The notes under the pieces are model-generated. The model had not been told where the DNA came from. It made no database searches and saw only the letters and a list, made by a program, of their open reading frames with translations. The position numbers and the translations under genes are program-made. Positions 9,990 through 21,080 of a stretch of 64,000 nt of DNA are shown piece by piece. Each line of letters begins with the position of its first letter. Positions within the stretch are counted from its first letter, which is position 1. The stretch lies in NCBI GenBank assembly GCA_037176885.1, contig JAWWNJ010000111.1, positions 682,001 to 746,000 of the forward strand. Reading direction: 5' to 3'. Source of the stretch: Favolaschia claudopus. Its lineage: Eukaryota; Basidiomycota; Agaricomycetes; Agaricales; Mycenaceae.

Positions 9990-10125
9990 GCGTGAAATTT
10001 GCTACTTGTCCACCCAAAAAAAATTCATCTGTTTGTTCCTAAGGCCTTAATGAAGGCCTTAATTAGACCTTAATATGATGCCGCCGAGGTTAATAAGGCC
10101 TTAAGAAGGAACACTGCTTGCGTCT
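9990..10125. repeat. AAGGCCTTAA-rich palindromic mini-element
   Basis: 10036-10112 holds GTTCCTAAGGCCTTAATGAA and its near-inverse ending TAAGGCCTTAAGAAGGAACA, with AAGGCCTTAA-type motifs in between. The same motif clusters at the ends of the hAT-like element 27705-28148, so this may be a relict of that family. Confidence 0.45.
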
Positions 10126-11290
10126 GATGAGGTGAAGCCTAGCTATAGATCCCGTGACCGCGTGCTCTTCATGTCTCGCGTTCACGCTCGAGAGGCAGCG
10201 ACGACACGACTGTGTCCACCTGAGGTCCCCTCGCAGTTTCCTCAGGTAGATTCCTCTGTGCTCAAGGCGACTCCTACCCGAGACCTCTTCCTCTCATTGC
10301 GGGGCTCTGTATCCAACCATCAAACATCTGATTCTAGTCCGACATGGCTCCAGCCCTAATAGTAACTTGAAGGCGTGAGTTGGAACTTGCCTGATATGAT
10401 GTGAACTGCATCCACTGATTTCCCCATTCACTTCCAGGCAAATATGAATTGTATGCCGGAGTTCCGGCCTACAGAAGGGGGAGCTTGCGCAAATCCGTAT
10501 CGATATCACAAATGCACATTGGAGTAAAGGAAGTTGAACAAGAAATTATAAACTACGTTGAAGTAGATTAGGTTTCAGAAAAACTAAAGTCCATTCTTTG
10601 GCTGTCGAGGGTAAATCTTGGGGTAAATGTAAGTTGAGCTCTACATTGTGTATCAGTCTCAAGCATCCGCATTGAATCTGTTACATTAGCTTTTTCAGTC
10701 CGAATCAGTCGTCCCAGTGAAAACTCGTTCGAAATGCAATTCCAGCCAAAGTATTACATAGTATTAAAAGTATTGAAGCTTGACACGTGAAATGGCCACA
10801 AATGCAAGTCCCAATGAAAGCATGTGCGTGTCTGTCAAAACGGTGTTCCCATCACCAACCATCACTCGGGATCAAGCGGACTCTCTCTGGATCAAGCGGA
10901 AATCTCTCGCATCACTCGGATTCGCCATCTATCAAAGATCTATCGATTACATCGAAAAGCCCTCTAGCACAGCTTATTGCTTTTCGGTGACGGCTCTGGT
11001 AAAGGGGGAGCAAGCTCCCCCAATCAACTCAAGTCGCTGCTTTTGTTCTTTTAACGCCCTGTCAAATTTGTCCTGGCAGCCGAGCGAGCTCTGTGAACGA
11101 TGGAATTGCGTGTGCTGTCTCGCATATTGATCCAGTAGGCTCGAGCTCCAAGCTCTTCATTGTGGTTCACTGTACAATATGACTCACCCGATCATAGAAT
11201 TCTGCAACAGGGTCGCTCAGAGCTGAAGGTAGTTAGCTAGGTGGAATATTAGCGACTCGCAGGCTTACATTGCTCAGTTCCAACCACACA
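10126..11290. other. No supported gene; two short repeated motifs
   Basis: A 50-bp segment at 10445-10495 (TATGCCGGAGTTCCGGCCTA, then GAGCTTGCGC) recurs in diverged form at 33185-33230. Near 10870-10925 ATCAAGCGGA and ATCACTCGGA motifs repeat. The hairpin at 11004-11021 is listed separately. Open frames here lack recognisable domains. Confidence 0.4.
11004..11021. repeat. Perfect 18-bp palindromic hairpin GGGGGAGC/GCTCCCCC, copy 1
   Basis: GGGGGAGCAAGCTCCCCC occurs here and at 33980-33997; a variant GGGGAAGCTTGCTTCCCC is at 38210-38227. All are preceded by T or A-rich sequence and followed by CAAT or CATT. The flanks otherwise differ. Confidence 0.6.
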
Positions 11291-11317
11291 CATAGCGTTG
11301 ATGAAGTCATTCTCACG

Positions 11318-11781
11318 CCTGGCCCCCCGACCTTGTCGATGGCGTCGTTGTGCTGCCGTCTTGAACTCGCTGGAAAGCTTGACAGTCCATATGAACAAAT
11401 TTCATGCCCTTCAGGATGCAAAACCGCGCTGTAAATGGGAGAGTTGTCGAGATCATTTTGCCGACTACCAAGCATTCATTATTCATGTCAAATCCCATTA
11501 CATCAAGAAATTACCCTAAGGTAATTCTGGACAGTAAAAGTGTCTGTTTATCTGACATATGTGTAGATTGCTTTCAAGTCTTCCGTTCTGCCCACACACT
11601 GATCTGTCACCATCGCCGGCACAAAAAAAGGAATGAGCAAATTTCAGCCCCCCTCGACACTGCTTCGTCCGGTGTTAACAACTCCTCCCCCGCTCAGTTT
11701 ATATCAGCATATTTTTACACCATCAATTCGGATGCCGACTTGGAATACTTGGTGACCATGTTAGAGTATACTCAGTATTGA
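11318..11781 (+). pseudogene. C2H2 zinc-finger protein fragment
   Basis: Three finger-like units: CRWRRCAAVLNSLESLTVHM with the following NKFH, then CKWESCRDHFADYQAFIIHV with KSHY, and in another frame CVDCFQVFRSAHTLICHHRR with H. The first two have the C-x4-C spacing of split zinc fingers of the Zic/Gli or fungal Rsv2 kind; the third is C-x2-C. The first frame ends in TAA at 11517-11519 while the third finger is one frame off, so either an intron I could not place or a frameshift separates them. No start or upstream exon is clear. It would be a nuclear DNA-binding protein. Confidence 0.55.
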
Positions 11782-12337
11782 CAAAAGTAACCGTGAATCG
11801 ACTCGTATGGTCCATATGTAATAGGTTAAAACACATCAGAATGTTCTCCTGCGGCAATGCGACAAAGGCCTGCACCAATGCATCAAGCACAACTGATCTC
11901 TCAACGCGAATGATCCGCTTCTTCGCTTACAGCGCCCGGCCCGGGGACCGACAAAGCCGAAATAGGCGCCGAATAGGCGCCTGATAGGGTCGAGTTGAAG
12001 AGCGAAGTTGATTTTTGTATTTAACGTTCGAAATGAAAGACTTTTAGGGCAGTGTGCCAATGAGTGCTTTATATCACTGATTTTGTAGCCAAAGACTTTC
12101 CCTGAGCCTTCCAATGAGCCGTTTACCTTGTTTTAAGGTGCTAGTATTGTGTATTAGGGTCCTAAAATCTATCCCAGCATCTCAAACCGCTCCAGAAACG
12201 GTTCAGCAGCGCCCAAACAGGGCGGGGAACCAGCGGCATCAAAATTTCCTTTTATATTTCTTTTTTCTGACAACTGTCATCAATTTTGCAAACAGCTGTA
12301 ATTAATTTCAAGGCAGAGAAAACAAACGAACCAATTT

Positions 12338-12592
12338 GGTTGGACTCTCTTCTGCGTTTGGTGCCGTCGTCGAGGAAGCGTTGCCGAGGAACGTCACTTC
12401 CTCAACATCAACGATGAAATACTTCACCGAACGATCATCGTTCAGCTCGAGACCGGTAAGAAAATCCTCGACGGAGACACTCTTTCCCTTCCCCGGAATG
12501 GGTTTATACTTCTCCCACCTCGGCGTTGCGGGGAATACATTGTTTGATGTCCTAGTCGCAGAGAGGTATTGCTCTGCTTTGACGTCCGTCAG
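12338..12592 (-). pseudogene. Orphan coding remnant, FLTG..FIVDVEEVTFLG
   Basis: With no start codon, the minus strand is open over 85 codons and reads like protein: AEQYLSATRTSNNVFPATPR, WEKYKPIPGKGKSVSVEDFL, TGLELNDDRSVKYFIVDVEE, VTFLGN. The pattern (short beta-rich units, FLTG, then VTFLG) is like an OB-fold-type domain I recall from multicopy basidiomycete proteins; that is a weak assignment. It is bounded by repeats on both sides, so it is probably one exon of a dead gene. Confidence 0.5.
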
Positions 12593-12594
12593 GA

Positions 12595-12785
12595 AAAAAA
12601 GCCAATGCTACGTCAAGAGATGTAGCCGAAGTAGCCATGGTAGCGTGGTATCCCCGATTTTATCGCGCGTCATAGCTGCCGCTTAGATCTGATAGCTCTG
12701 ATAGCTGCCGCATCCGATCTGGTAGCACTTGGTAGAATTCCGGTAGCAGCCGTTGCATTGTGCTATCAGAGCTATTCTTGCTAAG
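12595..12785. repeat. GGTAGC/GATAGC-rich repeat
   Basis: Motifs of the type GATAGCTGCCG, GGTAGCACTTGGTAG and CTATCAGAGCTAT recur, and GTAGCC recurs at the left (12620-12640). It looks like the subterminal part of a small inverted-repeat element, but I could not fix its ends. Confidence 0.35.
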
Positions 12786-12919
12786 TATTCCATCTCTCAT
12801 ACAATTGATGTCTTCACACAAGGCAAATAAAGAATGTTTCAAAACAGATTATATTCAATACTAACAACACAGCACGACGTACTACATGTGGGAGATAAAC
12901 AGCAACAATGCCACTTACC

Positions 12920-13090
12920 TGCACATTGAGCCGAGGCGCGAGACTGTTGGGAAGAAGGATAGAACAGAACAATAAGACAACAAGTGTTCGCGAGTCTGAA
13001 AGAGGCATGTTAGTTAAATGTGATGATTAGAGAGAAAAGACACACACCGACGGGGGGTGATGCGCAGGCTCAGTGCGAGACATGATGTTG
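12920..13090 (-). other. Possible two short spliced exons
   Basis: On the minus strand an ATG near 13084 opens MSRTEPAHHPPS, followed by GTGTGT..TTTCAG and a second open piece starting TREHLLSYCSVLSFFP that ends at a GTAAGT near 12920. The splice sites are good but the sequence is short and I recognise nothing, so this is only a candidate 5' gene fragment. Confidence 0.2.
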
Positions 13091-13399
13091 AGAGCGCTGG
13101 AAGACAAGTCAGAAGGTAGGGGAAGAACACAGCTCATAGCCAACATACCTTAGACCGGCTCCGTCCGGAATGGGCTCAGTTTGAGGCGGACACAGAAAGG
13201 GGATGGTCATTAAAGTGCAGCTTCAATATGTTGTTACCGGGAGGGAGTAACAACGACCTGATAGAGAGTAAGTAAAGATCTAGAAGACCCAGAAAGAAAT
13301 ACGCACCAGGGCCCAGGTTTCCATTTTCTGAAGTTCTCGTCGGCGTGTGAAACCCGTGATCACTGAGGAGGCCGTGTCAAAGGCGGAGTGAGTCGGGTT

Positions 13400-13672
13400 A
13401 GGCCCCCGGTCACTACCATATAGGTCCGTAGGGTAAAATTTCCGGATTTTCGACTGATTTACTCTATTTTTTGGCATTGATGGCGCCCTAGAGGAGTCAA
13501 AAAAGGTGATTTTTTTCTGCAAAGTGCGGGAAACGCTTAGTTTAGAGCAGCTGCGTCGGCCCAGCTATCCAAAATCTCGCTTCCATGGCTGGTTCGCGAA
13601 ATAGACCTCTGAAATTGGCCGTTGTTTTACTCTATGAAACCTACGGACCTATATGGTAGTGACCGGGGGCCT
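13400..13672. mobile_element. 273-bp hAT-type MITE, 8-bp duplication
   Basis: Inverted termini of about 35 bp (AGGCCCCCGGTCACTACCAT and inverse) are flanked by the 8-bp direct repeat GTCGGGTT at 13392-13399 and 13673-13680. An 8-bp duplication is the hallmark of hAT transposons. Non-coding. Confidence 0.85.
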
Positions 13673-13903
13673 GTCGGGTTACCATCGTCGATGTCTATGG
13701 CCGAACATGGAAGGAAGTTGGGAGTCGTGCGCTAGGCGGAGAGCAGCGGGACCGGCTTTGTAGTCCGGTGTCGTCGCAGACACGCGATGCCTAAATGAAA
13801 TGAGTTTGTTTGAAGGTAGGGAGAGCAGGAGATGGTAGAAGGGACTCACCAATGTGTAGTCGTCGACTAGAAGGAGGCAAATGAGGGAGGAGGGTAAGAC
13901 ATA

Positions 13904-14169
13904 CTATCCTAACCCGTGATGTGTCTGTAGTGAAATATGGGGGAAAAGTAGATAAATTCATACGAAGTACATGCCCGTATTTATACCCCCAGGAGAACAA
14001 TAGGACAAATACATATAAACCTACACGGCGCGTTGACTCGTTCAACTGCGCACCTTCCTGACTCCCTTCCTGACTCCTACTGACTCGATATCTTGACTCG
14101 AGTATGACTCGACTCGTCTTCCGCAGTCTTGCTGGGCTGACTCGTCTCGTCCAGTTTCTCATCTCGACA
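13904..14169 (-). mobile_element. Copia 3' LTR with TATA box
   Basis: Immediately after the RNase H stop codon, the minus strand has a purine-rich tract (TGAGGGGGAG) and then TGTCGAGATGAGAAACTGG, the expected polypurine tract and LTR start. The LTR carries repeated GACTCGAGTCA-like units and a TATA box (GGTATAAATACG near 13976-13987). Its far end is set at GGGTTAGGATAGTA because a 23-bp match to that end occurs, in the opposite orientation, at 16118-16140. The end is therefore approximate. Confidence 0.6.
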
Positions 14170-14176
14170 CTCCCCC

Positions 14177-15583
14177 TCAGACCGGCAAGACCCCTAGTTC
14201 CCTCGTGAATCTTTCGTGCTTGGGCCTCGCAAGTGGCTTGGTGAATATGTCGGCAATCTGGTCGTCCGTAGCGCAGTAGATAGGTTCGATTGTGCCGTTC
14301 TCGATCTTGTCGCGAATGAAATGATTTTGGACGTCGAAATGTTTCGAGCGAGCGTGGTATTGAGGGTCTCGTGCTAGCGCCAGCGCCGCTTGATTATCCT
14401 CGTGGATTACCGTAGGTCCTTCCTGACCATATCCCATCTCGTCCAACAAATACCGACTCCAAACGGCAAATCTCGTTGCATGTGCAAGCGCCGTATATTC
14501 TGCTTCAGTTGATGAAGTCGCGACTGTCGTCTGCTTCTTCGAACTCCACGCGTAAGCGGCCCCTCCTAGCATAAATGAATATCCAGAGATTGATTTGCGG
14601 TCGTCTGGGTTGGCTGCGTAGTCGGCGTCGCTGTAAGCTGTAGAAACAACGGTGCGTTCGTTTATGTCGCCATAGACAAGTCCATGATTTCTCGTTCCAG
14701 ATAAATAGCGCAAGACGCGCTTACACGCCGTAAAGTGTTCGGGCCCAGGATTGGCCGAGTATTGGCTGAGGGCGGTAACGGCGTACGCGATATCCGGACG
14801 CGTGCAGATGGCGGCGTACATAAGTCCGCCAATCATCGATTGGTATTGGCCGCGCAGATCAGCTGGAGCCGGTGGTGCGTAGACCGGTAACCGATCTCTC
14901 GTATGAAGACAATCGTTCATAGAGAGACCGGGATGCCAGAGACGTCACGTTTCTGGCACGTGTACTGCTGTCATCTTGCTTACGCGACACTTCTCTCTGT
15001 CCAATTTCATTGTCTTGACGGGCCTCGTGCGCCATGAAATGTTTTTACTCTATGATATGCAGTTTCTTGAACGAAATCACACCTCCTCGACAGCCAAAAG
15101 GATGGAATTAGCAAGAGAGACGTATCATGTAAGCAAGATGACATGACAGAAACGTGACGTCTCTGGCATCCCGGTAAATAAATACCAGATCGACCGGTCT
15201 CTCTATGAACGATTGTCTTCATACGAGAGATCGGTTACCGGTCTAGGTGGTGCGTCCGCTGGCATCTTGCGTAGCGTGATGTGGGGATCCATTGGGGTTG
15301 AGAGCGAGTTGGCATGAGTGAGGCCGTATTTCGCGAGCAATGTCTCGATGTAGACGCGTTGAGAAAGAGTGATGATACCGGCATTCCGGTCCCGGCTAAT
15401 CTCAATCCCGATGATCCGACGTGGCTCTCCCAAATCCTTCGTCTCAAATAATCCCTCGATCTCCTTCTTGGTTCTCTCTGCTTCCTCTCTCGACGTTGTC
15501 ATGATTAACAAGTCGTCTACCCACACGGTTATCCAAGTCCTTTCGCCGTCCCGTTCTCGGTAGTAGACGCAGTTCAAGGAACT
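14177..15583 (-). pseudogene. Ty1/copia pol 3' part: reverse transcriptase end and RNase H
   Basis: 15577-15240 encodes the end of the RT: WITVWVDDLLIMTTSREEAE contains the copia VDDLL catalytic motif, then KDLGEPRRIIGIEISRDRNA. 14888-14177 encodes the connection and RNase H: IGGLMYAAICTRPDIAYAVT, AYSDADYAANPDDRKSISGY (first catalytic Asp), SSTEAEYTALAHATRFAVW (catalytic Glu), and HFDVQNHFIRDKIENGTIEP, IADIFTKPLARPKHERF. The two halves are separated by a 348-bp inverted-repeat insert; removing it and one target copy leaves a continuous frame. Upstream of 15583 the frame ends against unrelated repeat sequence, so gag, protease, integrase and the first RT motifs are missing. Confidence 0.9.
14889..15236. 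mobile_element. 348-bp inverted-repeat insert in copia pol
   Basis: Arms of about 75 bp, starting AACCGATCTCTCGTATGAAG, are near-perfect inverses; a 19-bp extra piece lies in the right arm. The palindrome ACCGGT is present on both sides (14883-14888 and 15237-15242) and once in the rejoined frame, so it is either a 6-bp target duplication or partly terminal. No coding potential. Confidence 0.75.
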
Positions 15584-15699
15584 TGGCTAAATTTTGGGGT
15601 AAAAATGACACAGCTGTGTATTCAGGGTGTGGAACATGTCTAAATTGGTCATGAGAGCGGTAAAATTCACCAAATTGTACGATTTTTGCAATTTCAAAA

Positions 15700-15853
15700 T
15701 GCATAAATGCACTCTTCGCCCTATGCAATAGGCATTATGAGGATAATGCATAAAATCCCAGCCCACCAAGTCGGTGGACACCAAAAGTCGATGCATAATG
15801 AGGTTTATGCATTTTGACCTCATGCATTATGAGATATCCTACTGTATATCGAT
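15700..15853. mobile_element. Palindromic ATGCAT-rich repeat, copy 2
   Basis: Inverse copy of 6336-6483; on the minus strand it begins TACAGTAGGATATCTCATAA. It lies just upstream of the broken copia RT, and 15584-15700 contains further AT-rich sequence that I cannot place. Confidence 0.6.
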
Positions 15854-16117
15854 TTTTGGAGCCATCCGTTGCCTGTAGCGGTCTGAACAAATGAAAAGGA
15901 TGTTTTCGTGACATTTTGTGACCCTGCCAAACGCCTGCCAAAAACGAGTTCACTTCCTGTCCCCACCTCGGAAGGTTCCTCCTCCCCGCCGCACTCACTC
16001 ATAAATCCCCTAAATATTCAAGAATATGTATCACATGTGACTATACATACCCTTCAATGCCGAGCAAAAAAATTGAAGAATTCGGGACAATATGGGCCTG
16101 CATCAATTTCGAGGACA

Positions 16118-16281
16118 CATCACGGGTTAGGATAGTACATTGAAGAGGGAGGGAGAGAAGGGGGGAGAAGGTGAGGGAAGAGCTGGGAAGAGGAAGAGAA
16201 GCACAAAGTCACACGTCACAGAATGGCGGCAGTCATTGCCAGCAGGGGAGTCGACACAGAAGCACAAAGTCACACGTCACA
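16118..16281. repeat. LTR-end match, polypurine tract and short direct repeats
   Basis: 16118-16140 matches the copia LTR end in inverted orientation. 16141-16200 is almost all A and G on the plus strand. GAAGCACAAAGTCACACGTC occurs at 16198 and again at 16259. No gene; the 16285-16680 stretch also holds none that I can see. Confidence 0.5.
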
Positions 16282-16681
16282 ATGTACCTCTCTGATTGCA
16301 GGATCAGTAACTTATAGACTCAACAACAAGACAGTCTGAATTCCAATTTGCAGAAAAATCAGTTGAACAGTTCGGCCTCAAAAGTATCCGCGTCCGTGAC
16401 TTGCGCAAGGTCGCCCTACTGTAGGCCAGAAACTGGCATACAAATCATATTTGCACATTATCAGAGCCTCCAGGTTTCTCCGATTAGATCATAGATGGTA
16501 CTTCGATCCCTCAAGAGGGATTCTCGATTGGATAAAAACTCACGATAAATATTTTTTTCCTCGGGTCAATTCGAGACATCACTGATGCAACCAATCGATC
16601 AAGCACGTGCACTTACACAATTTCCTAATGCAGACAACCTAACATAAGTTATACGGTATACCCCATTCAAGTACTATTGTG

Positions 16682-16739
16682 CCCAATGGGTATGAATTCT
16701 CCCAATGGGTCTGAATTCTCCCAATGGGTCTGAATTCAG
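16682..16739. repeat. Three tandem 20-bp units
   Basis: CCCAATGGGTCTGAATTCTC is repeated three times with one substitution. The last unit merges with the terminal repeat of the 16731-18298 element. Confidence 0.75.
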
Positions 16740-18298
16740 GCTCGATACTGGTGTCGGTGGGCGAAAATAAAAAAATAAAGAAATAAAGAAACGAAAAAAG
16801 GGAGGGAATTTCAAGGAGATTGCCGGGAACTTTTGACTGCTGTCAAGTCGTTCCCTTTTTCGTCACATCTCAGCGAAAAGGTTTTCTTGAATCGTCCAAG
16901 GATGTGCTTAATTGCTGCAAATAATTGAGAAGCGTCTACTAGCATTCAAGAGGCTTCAATCTTTTTTAAACCGCTCTCTAGCCAGTGGTGAGCTTCCTTT
17001 TAGCTTTTCTTTCTCCCCGGCAATATACTGACGGAGTTCGAAATACACGATCCGACGCGGCAGGGCACAACGTGCACAATCACGGATCTTTGCTCCGACT
17101 TTCCTCTCAAGTCCGAACAATCCGAACCGAACATTGAATTCAGCGATCGACTGCTTTCCCTCTTGCTGGTTGCCTAGATTGCTTTGCTCTCACTGACTCT
17201 CATATCCCTCAACCAGAACACTGGACAGGAGCAGCGTACCTCCTCATCAAACCCCATCACTGCAAAGTCGCCGTGTCTAACTTAAGTTTAACTTGCACTC
17301 GCCGCCGTACCACCGCACCAAATATATGCTACGCTAGAGTTCTCGGCATCTCTGCTTCCTTTCCTTTTAGTTCGCTTCGAGTCGATTGAGTTCAAGTCCT
17401 CTATAATTGCTTCAAATCTTCCAAGTCCCAATAATCAAGTCATTTTACCTTGTCCAGCCCTATAACTATGCTATAACCAGTGATTCCTGCGGTGCATATT
17501 CTGGGTATGTTGATATCTCTACTCCTGTCAACCTGGCATCGTTTCGAAGCTGCTTCCGACTCTATCTGCGTCACAACATTATACATAGTAGGTGGTAGTC
17601 TCTCCTAGACAGACGCTCTATGTACTTGAGCTCGGTGCCCTCGCTACATAGAAGTAGGTGGGGGTTTCCATTCTCACTCTCTGTGGATGCTATAACTTAA
17701 TGACTTGGGAATTCATAACTCCTTCACAGTCTGGACATAATATGAGGAGTCCCCCCAAACAATAGTGCGCTTCCGCTTGTACATCAATGAGTATTGGGTG
17801 ATTTCCTCAGCATATATCCTATTTTTGAGCCCTGTGAGCACTGAGCAACTTTGGCGGCTTCAACAAGCGCTGACTGGCGCGAAGGCGGCTTCACAATGAT
17901 GCTTTGAATAATTTTGACATGCGGTATTTTGTGTCGATGTTTCCGGAGCTCAGTAATTCATCCTTTTTAAATTTTGCCTTGGTTGAAAACCTCTGGATGA
18001 AAATATGGAATAAGACAAGCGGAGTATACAGTCGATGTCATAACCCATACATTCTTGGGGGTTTTTGACCAGTTTTTGGCTGGGATAACCCATAAATTTG
18101 TCATATCCCATAGCTTTTTGGCCCTACCGAGGGCTATGGGTCTGGCATGGGGCTGATGCAGTGGGTGTGGTCTGCACAATTATTCCCAGTGCCGCCGTCA
18201 GTGGCCGGAGCGCGGGGACCGGCGGACCGGCAATTCAAACTCCGCCGGTATCTGGATACCGGTATTTACCACCGCCATCAGTATCGAGCCTGAATTCA
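16731..18298. mobile_element. 1.57-kb TIR element, copy 1
   Basis: Termini TGAATTCAGGCTCGATACTG (16731) and the inverse (18270-18298) match at about 27 of 30 positions. An A-rich tract (AAATAAAGAAATAAAGAAAC) follows the left end. A second element with related ends, the same A-rich tract and a related interior lies at 34718-36091. I find no transposase frame, so it is a long non-autonomous element. It contains the 57-bp insert at 17596 and a fragment at 18020-18110 resembling the MITE at 36551. Confidence 0.6.
17596..17652. mobile_element. 57-bp foldback insert with 9-bp duplication
   Basis: TAGTCTCTCCTAGACAGACG to CTACATAGA is flanked by AGTAGGTGG on both sides (17587-17595 and 17653-17661). 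The same 57 bp, without any difference, starts the element at 26813. Internally CTCTATGTA pairs with TACATAGA. A 9-bp duplication is typical of Mutator-like insertion. Confidence 0.75.
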
Positions 18299-19099
18299 CG
18301 GTTTCCTGCTCCCCCTCTTTACTTTTTGCTTCCGGAAATTTCCGGCATGTATTCTACTATGTAGTATTAATGTATAACTCTACCAAAAAACTTTTGAATC
18401 TGCGAGGAGGAATGTGACGGATCGGCGTTCGCATCCGCTCACGGCGAGATCTGCCCGTGTCGTCCCCATGACTCCACGCACACAGCCTCGATCTTCCTGT
18501 ATAAGTACTTAGTTTAGTTCTTGTCGTAGTAGCTTTTCCCTTGGTCAATTTAGTACTTACACCAGTTCTCTCTTGCCTGTGTGCCGGAACTCGACTCCCC
18601 CTCGCTTCTGTCACAAGGAAGGTATGAAAAGACGGTTACCGGAACATCAAAGTCAGCGATCCCGCAACATATCCCAATGTTCTGACTTCCCTCTTCACCG
18701 TTTAAACCCGGGAAACTTGGGGAGAGCTCCTACAGCATGCCAAATACCTCGGACAAGCTCAGATAGTTTTACCGGTACGTCGTCGTCGCGCACTGGAGGG
18801 GAGGGTTTGTCAGTCACAGAATGTCACAGCTTGGATCAATCTCGGCCCTGATCGAAATGATCCTTGCACTCCATGTCGGAAAAATCTAGTTTTGCTTGTG
18901 GCGGCTTGGGCTGGGTCCCAAGCCACTACAAGGTTGTAAGCGGAGTGTGGCTTATGACGCATAGTTTCGGGATTATGGAGTCTCCCAATCGACGCGACGG
19001 CTTCTAATCCACTCCAAGGAATTACGGTATTTCAAGCTGCCGCAAGCTCGCAATCCACCTCACCTGCCCAATACCAGTATAGTAGGCACATATTAGCGG
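18299..19099. other. No supported gene
   Basis: Mixed-composition sequence with short open frames on both strands and no motif or repeat I recognise, apart from a CTTGGGCTGGGTCCCAAG hairpin-like stretch near 18906-18925. Confidence 0.4.
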
Positions 19100-19291
19100 G
19101 TTTGTGCAAAGCGACCCGGGTCGCTTTGCGACCGCTCAGATCTCCACAACGAGCAGCCTCAGGTGTGAGGTCCCAGCGACCTAGGAATGCCCCAGGGCGA
19201 TACTCTCCTAGGTCGCTTGGAGCTCATACCTGGTATCTGTTGTTGCGGAGATCTGAGCGGTTGAAAAGCGACCTGGGTCGCTCGCACAAAC
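19100..19291. mobile_element. 192-bp palindromic MITE
   Basis: The left arm GTTTGTGCAAAGCGACCCGG, with the following 30 bp through GATCTCCACAAC, is inverted at 19239-19291. Short palindromes AAGCGACCNGGGTCGCTT occur in each arm. The target duplication is not clear. Confidence 0.65.
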
Positions 19292-19396
19292 TCCCTATTT
19301 TCCCTCTATTCACAACGGGAACAAGGGTTTCAACGAAGTTTATATTGACTCTGTGAAATCGAAATAATAATATATCATTTGCTGTACCGTTCAATA

Positions 19397-20019
19397 CTGT
19401 AGCACTTTGTATGGGTGAAACGTAACGCGTAACGCCCGCCCTGTTTCGTTTCAACGGTAACGCATAACGGTCGGGTGGTTTCCCTGAGGACTGCGTGACA
19501 TACAAAGATGTCGAATTATCATGTTTGTGGCTGTAAAATCTAGCTGACTCTACTGCTATAACCCTCCTCCTCCTCACTGCACTCAATTGGCACTCTCTAC
19601 AATCTTCGTCAAGATAGAACCGGTACGGTGCATCGGAAGGTGTACCAGAAGCTGGCCGAGGTAGTTTAACTAGTCGCGCGAAGAGGGCTTGTGGTGGACC
19701 CGTCGCTGGTTTAGGTGTCTGACCGTGCGCCACGGCGCAGTGTTCATAAAAAAAAAAAAAAAAAAAAAAAAGGTGTATTACGGAGCCCGTAACAGGAGAA
19801 ATGCAACCACAAAAAGCTATGGATACAAAGAAAGCATAAACGAGAGCTAAAAATTGCCCAGAATCCGTTCAACGTTTGGAAATAGATTTTATCGGTGTTT
19901 GCCCGCCCGTTTCCGAAATTCTATGATGTCACGCATAACGCTGAGGCCGTTTCTGGTTTCCATGCGTAGCGTTTCCAGTCACGCTCGAGGGTCTGTTTCA
20001 CCCATACAAAGTGCTACAG
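19397..20019. mobile_element. 623-bp TA-flanked MITE containing an A23 tract
   Basis: Ends CTGTAGCACTTTGTATGGGT and inverse, with TA at 19395-19396 and 20020-20021. A run of 23 A lies near 19747-19769, and GTAACGC motifs repeat at both subterminal regions. A 169-codon frame on the minus strand crosses the left part but reads into the TIR, so I do not call it a gene. Confidence 0.75.
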
Positions 20020-20021
20020 TA

Positions 20022-20802
20022 CTGTCCCTCTTTCCACCGCAAGTCAAATCAATCGCTCGGAGAACAACATCGCTCTACCAGACAGAAGATGAGCAGAAGG
20101 TCAGGCGCCGCTCAAACCACTTACCGCAGACTTAATACATTTGTGTGCTGGGAGGAACACTGATCGCAAGTCAGCAAGGCAGCAAACACTGCATGCCAAG
20201 GTCACTCACCACTGGCAGGCAAAAATTCAAAGGCGACTCGACTTGCCCTTGCCTCGACAACAATCTCTACAATCACCTCCTCAGCCGGGCTCGACACCGC
20301 ACGCTCGAGCCTACACGTTGCATCAAGTTAGAACTGTGCTGCAGTGGGTTTGTTAAGATCTGAGCATCGGGAACGGAGATGTAATCTGGGGGAGAGTGGA
20401 CGGTGGCCGAGTCGACAACGATCGTGGTTAGCGCTCCGCAGCACCTTTGCGGGGCGTTGTCGTCATCGTGCCGTAACACTTTAGGGCAGGTCTCGGTTGA
20501 GCTTGTGAAGCTCGCGGCGGCTCGGACGCGTACACAATGCTTAGGTCTGGCTCAAATTCAAAGGAAGGCAAGTTTTATATTACAATTTAACATGGCCCGA
20601 GCTTCATATTTTGCAACATTGAAATGGGGCAAGTTCGAACGGATTCAAACCATTTGGAACGGCTCATAATCCACCCCGCCAGCCGGTTGCAAGGCCTCTC
20701 AAGGCTCCACAAGGCCGTAATCCAGTTCAATCCGTTACAAGCAAATCCCTGTTTTTCCGACATGGCTCTTGTGGGATAGCCCAGCCACAGGGTTTTGGCT
20801 AC
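20022..20802. other. No supported gene
   Basis: No recognisable coding or shared repeat. Short frames on both strands overlap each other without motifs. Confidence 0.35.
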
Positions 20803-21080
20803 TCGGTGTGACCAAAAGTAACCGGAATCGGAAATTGCGTGTTTTCAACCAGATTTTGTGGGTGACTGCTGGGCAAATTAACCCTATTGGCAGTGTATGA
20901 ACATATACCATTGCATTACAATTTGCATACAAAGCAGGCAAAAGGCTGCATAGTCTCTTTGTCCTATTATTACACATTCTTTTATGTATGCTTTGAGGCG
21001 GGAAATTAGTGTGCCGAGTTGCCTCTCTCACTGAACAACGGGAAACACCTGGCAACCTTAGATATCGGATTTGTAGACTC
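20803..21080. repeat. Dispersed repeat, rearranged copy
   Basis: 20803-20910 matches 2958-3062; 20940-21075 matches 1425-1525 and 1983-2015 in reverse orientation. It provides the uninterrupted version of the target sequence of the MITE at 1528. Confidence 0.65.

Noticed and set aside
19224..19733. 169-codon minus-strand frame
   Set aside because: It spans the TIR of the 19397-20019 MITE and the outside sequence, so it is accidental.
19747..19769. Run of 23 A as a retroposed poly(A) tail
   Set aside because: It lies in the middle of a TA-flanked inverted-repeat element, with no gene before it and no direct repeats around it.
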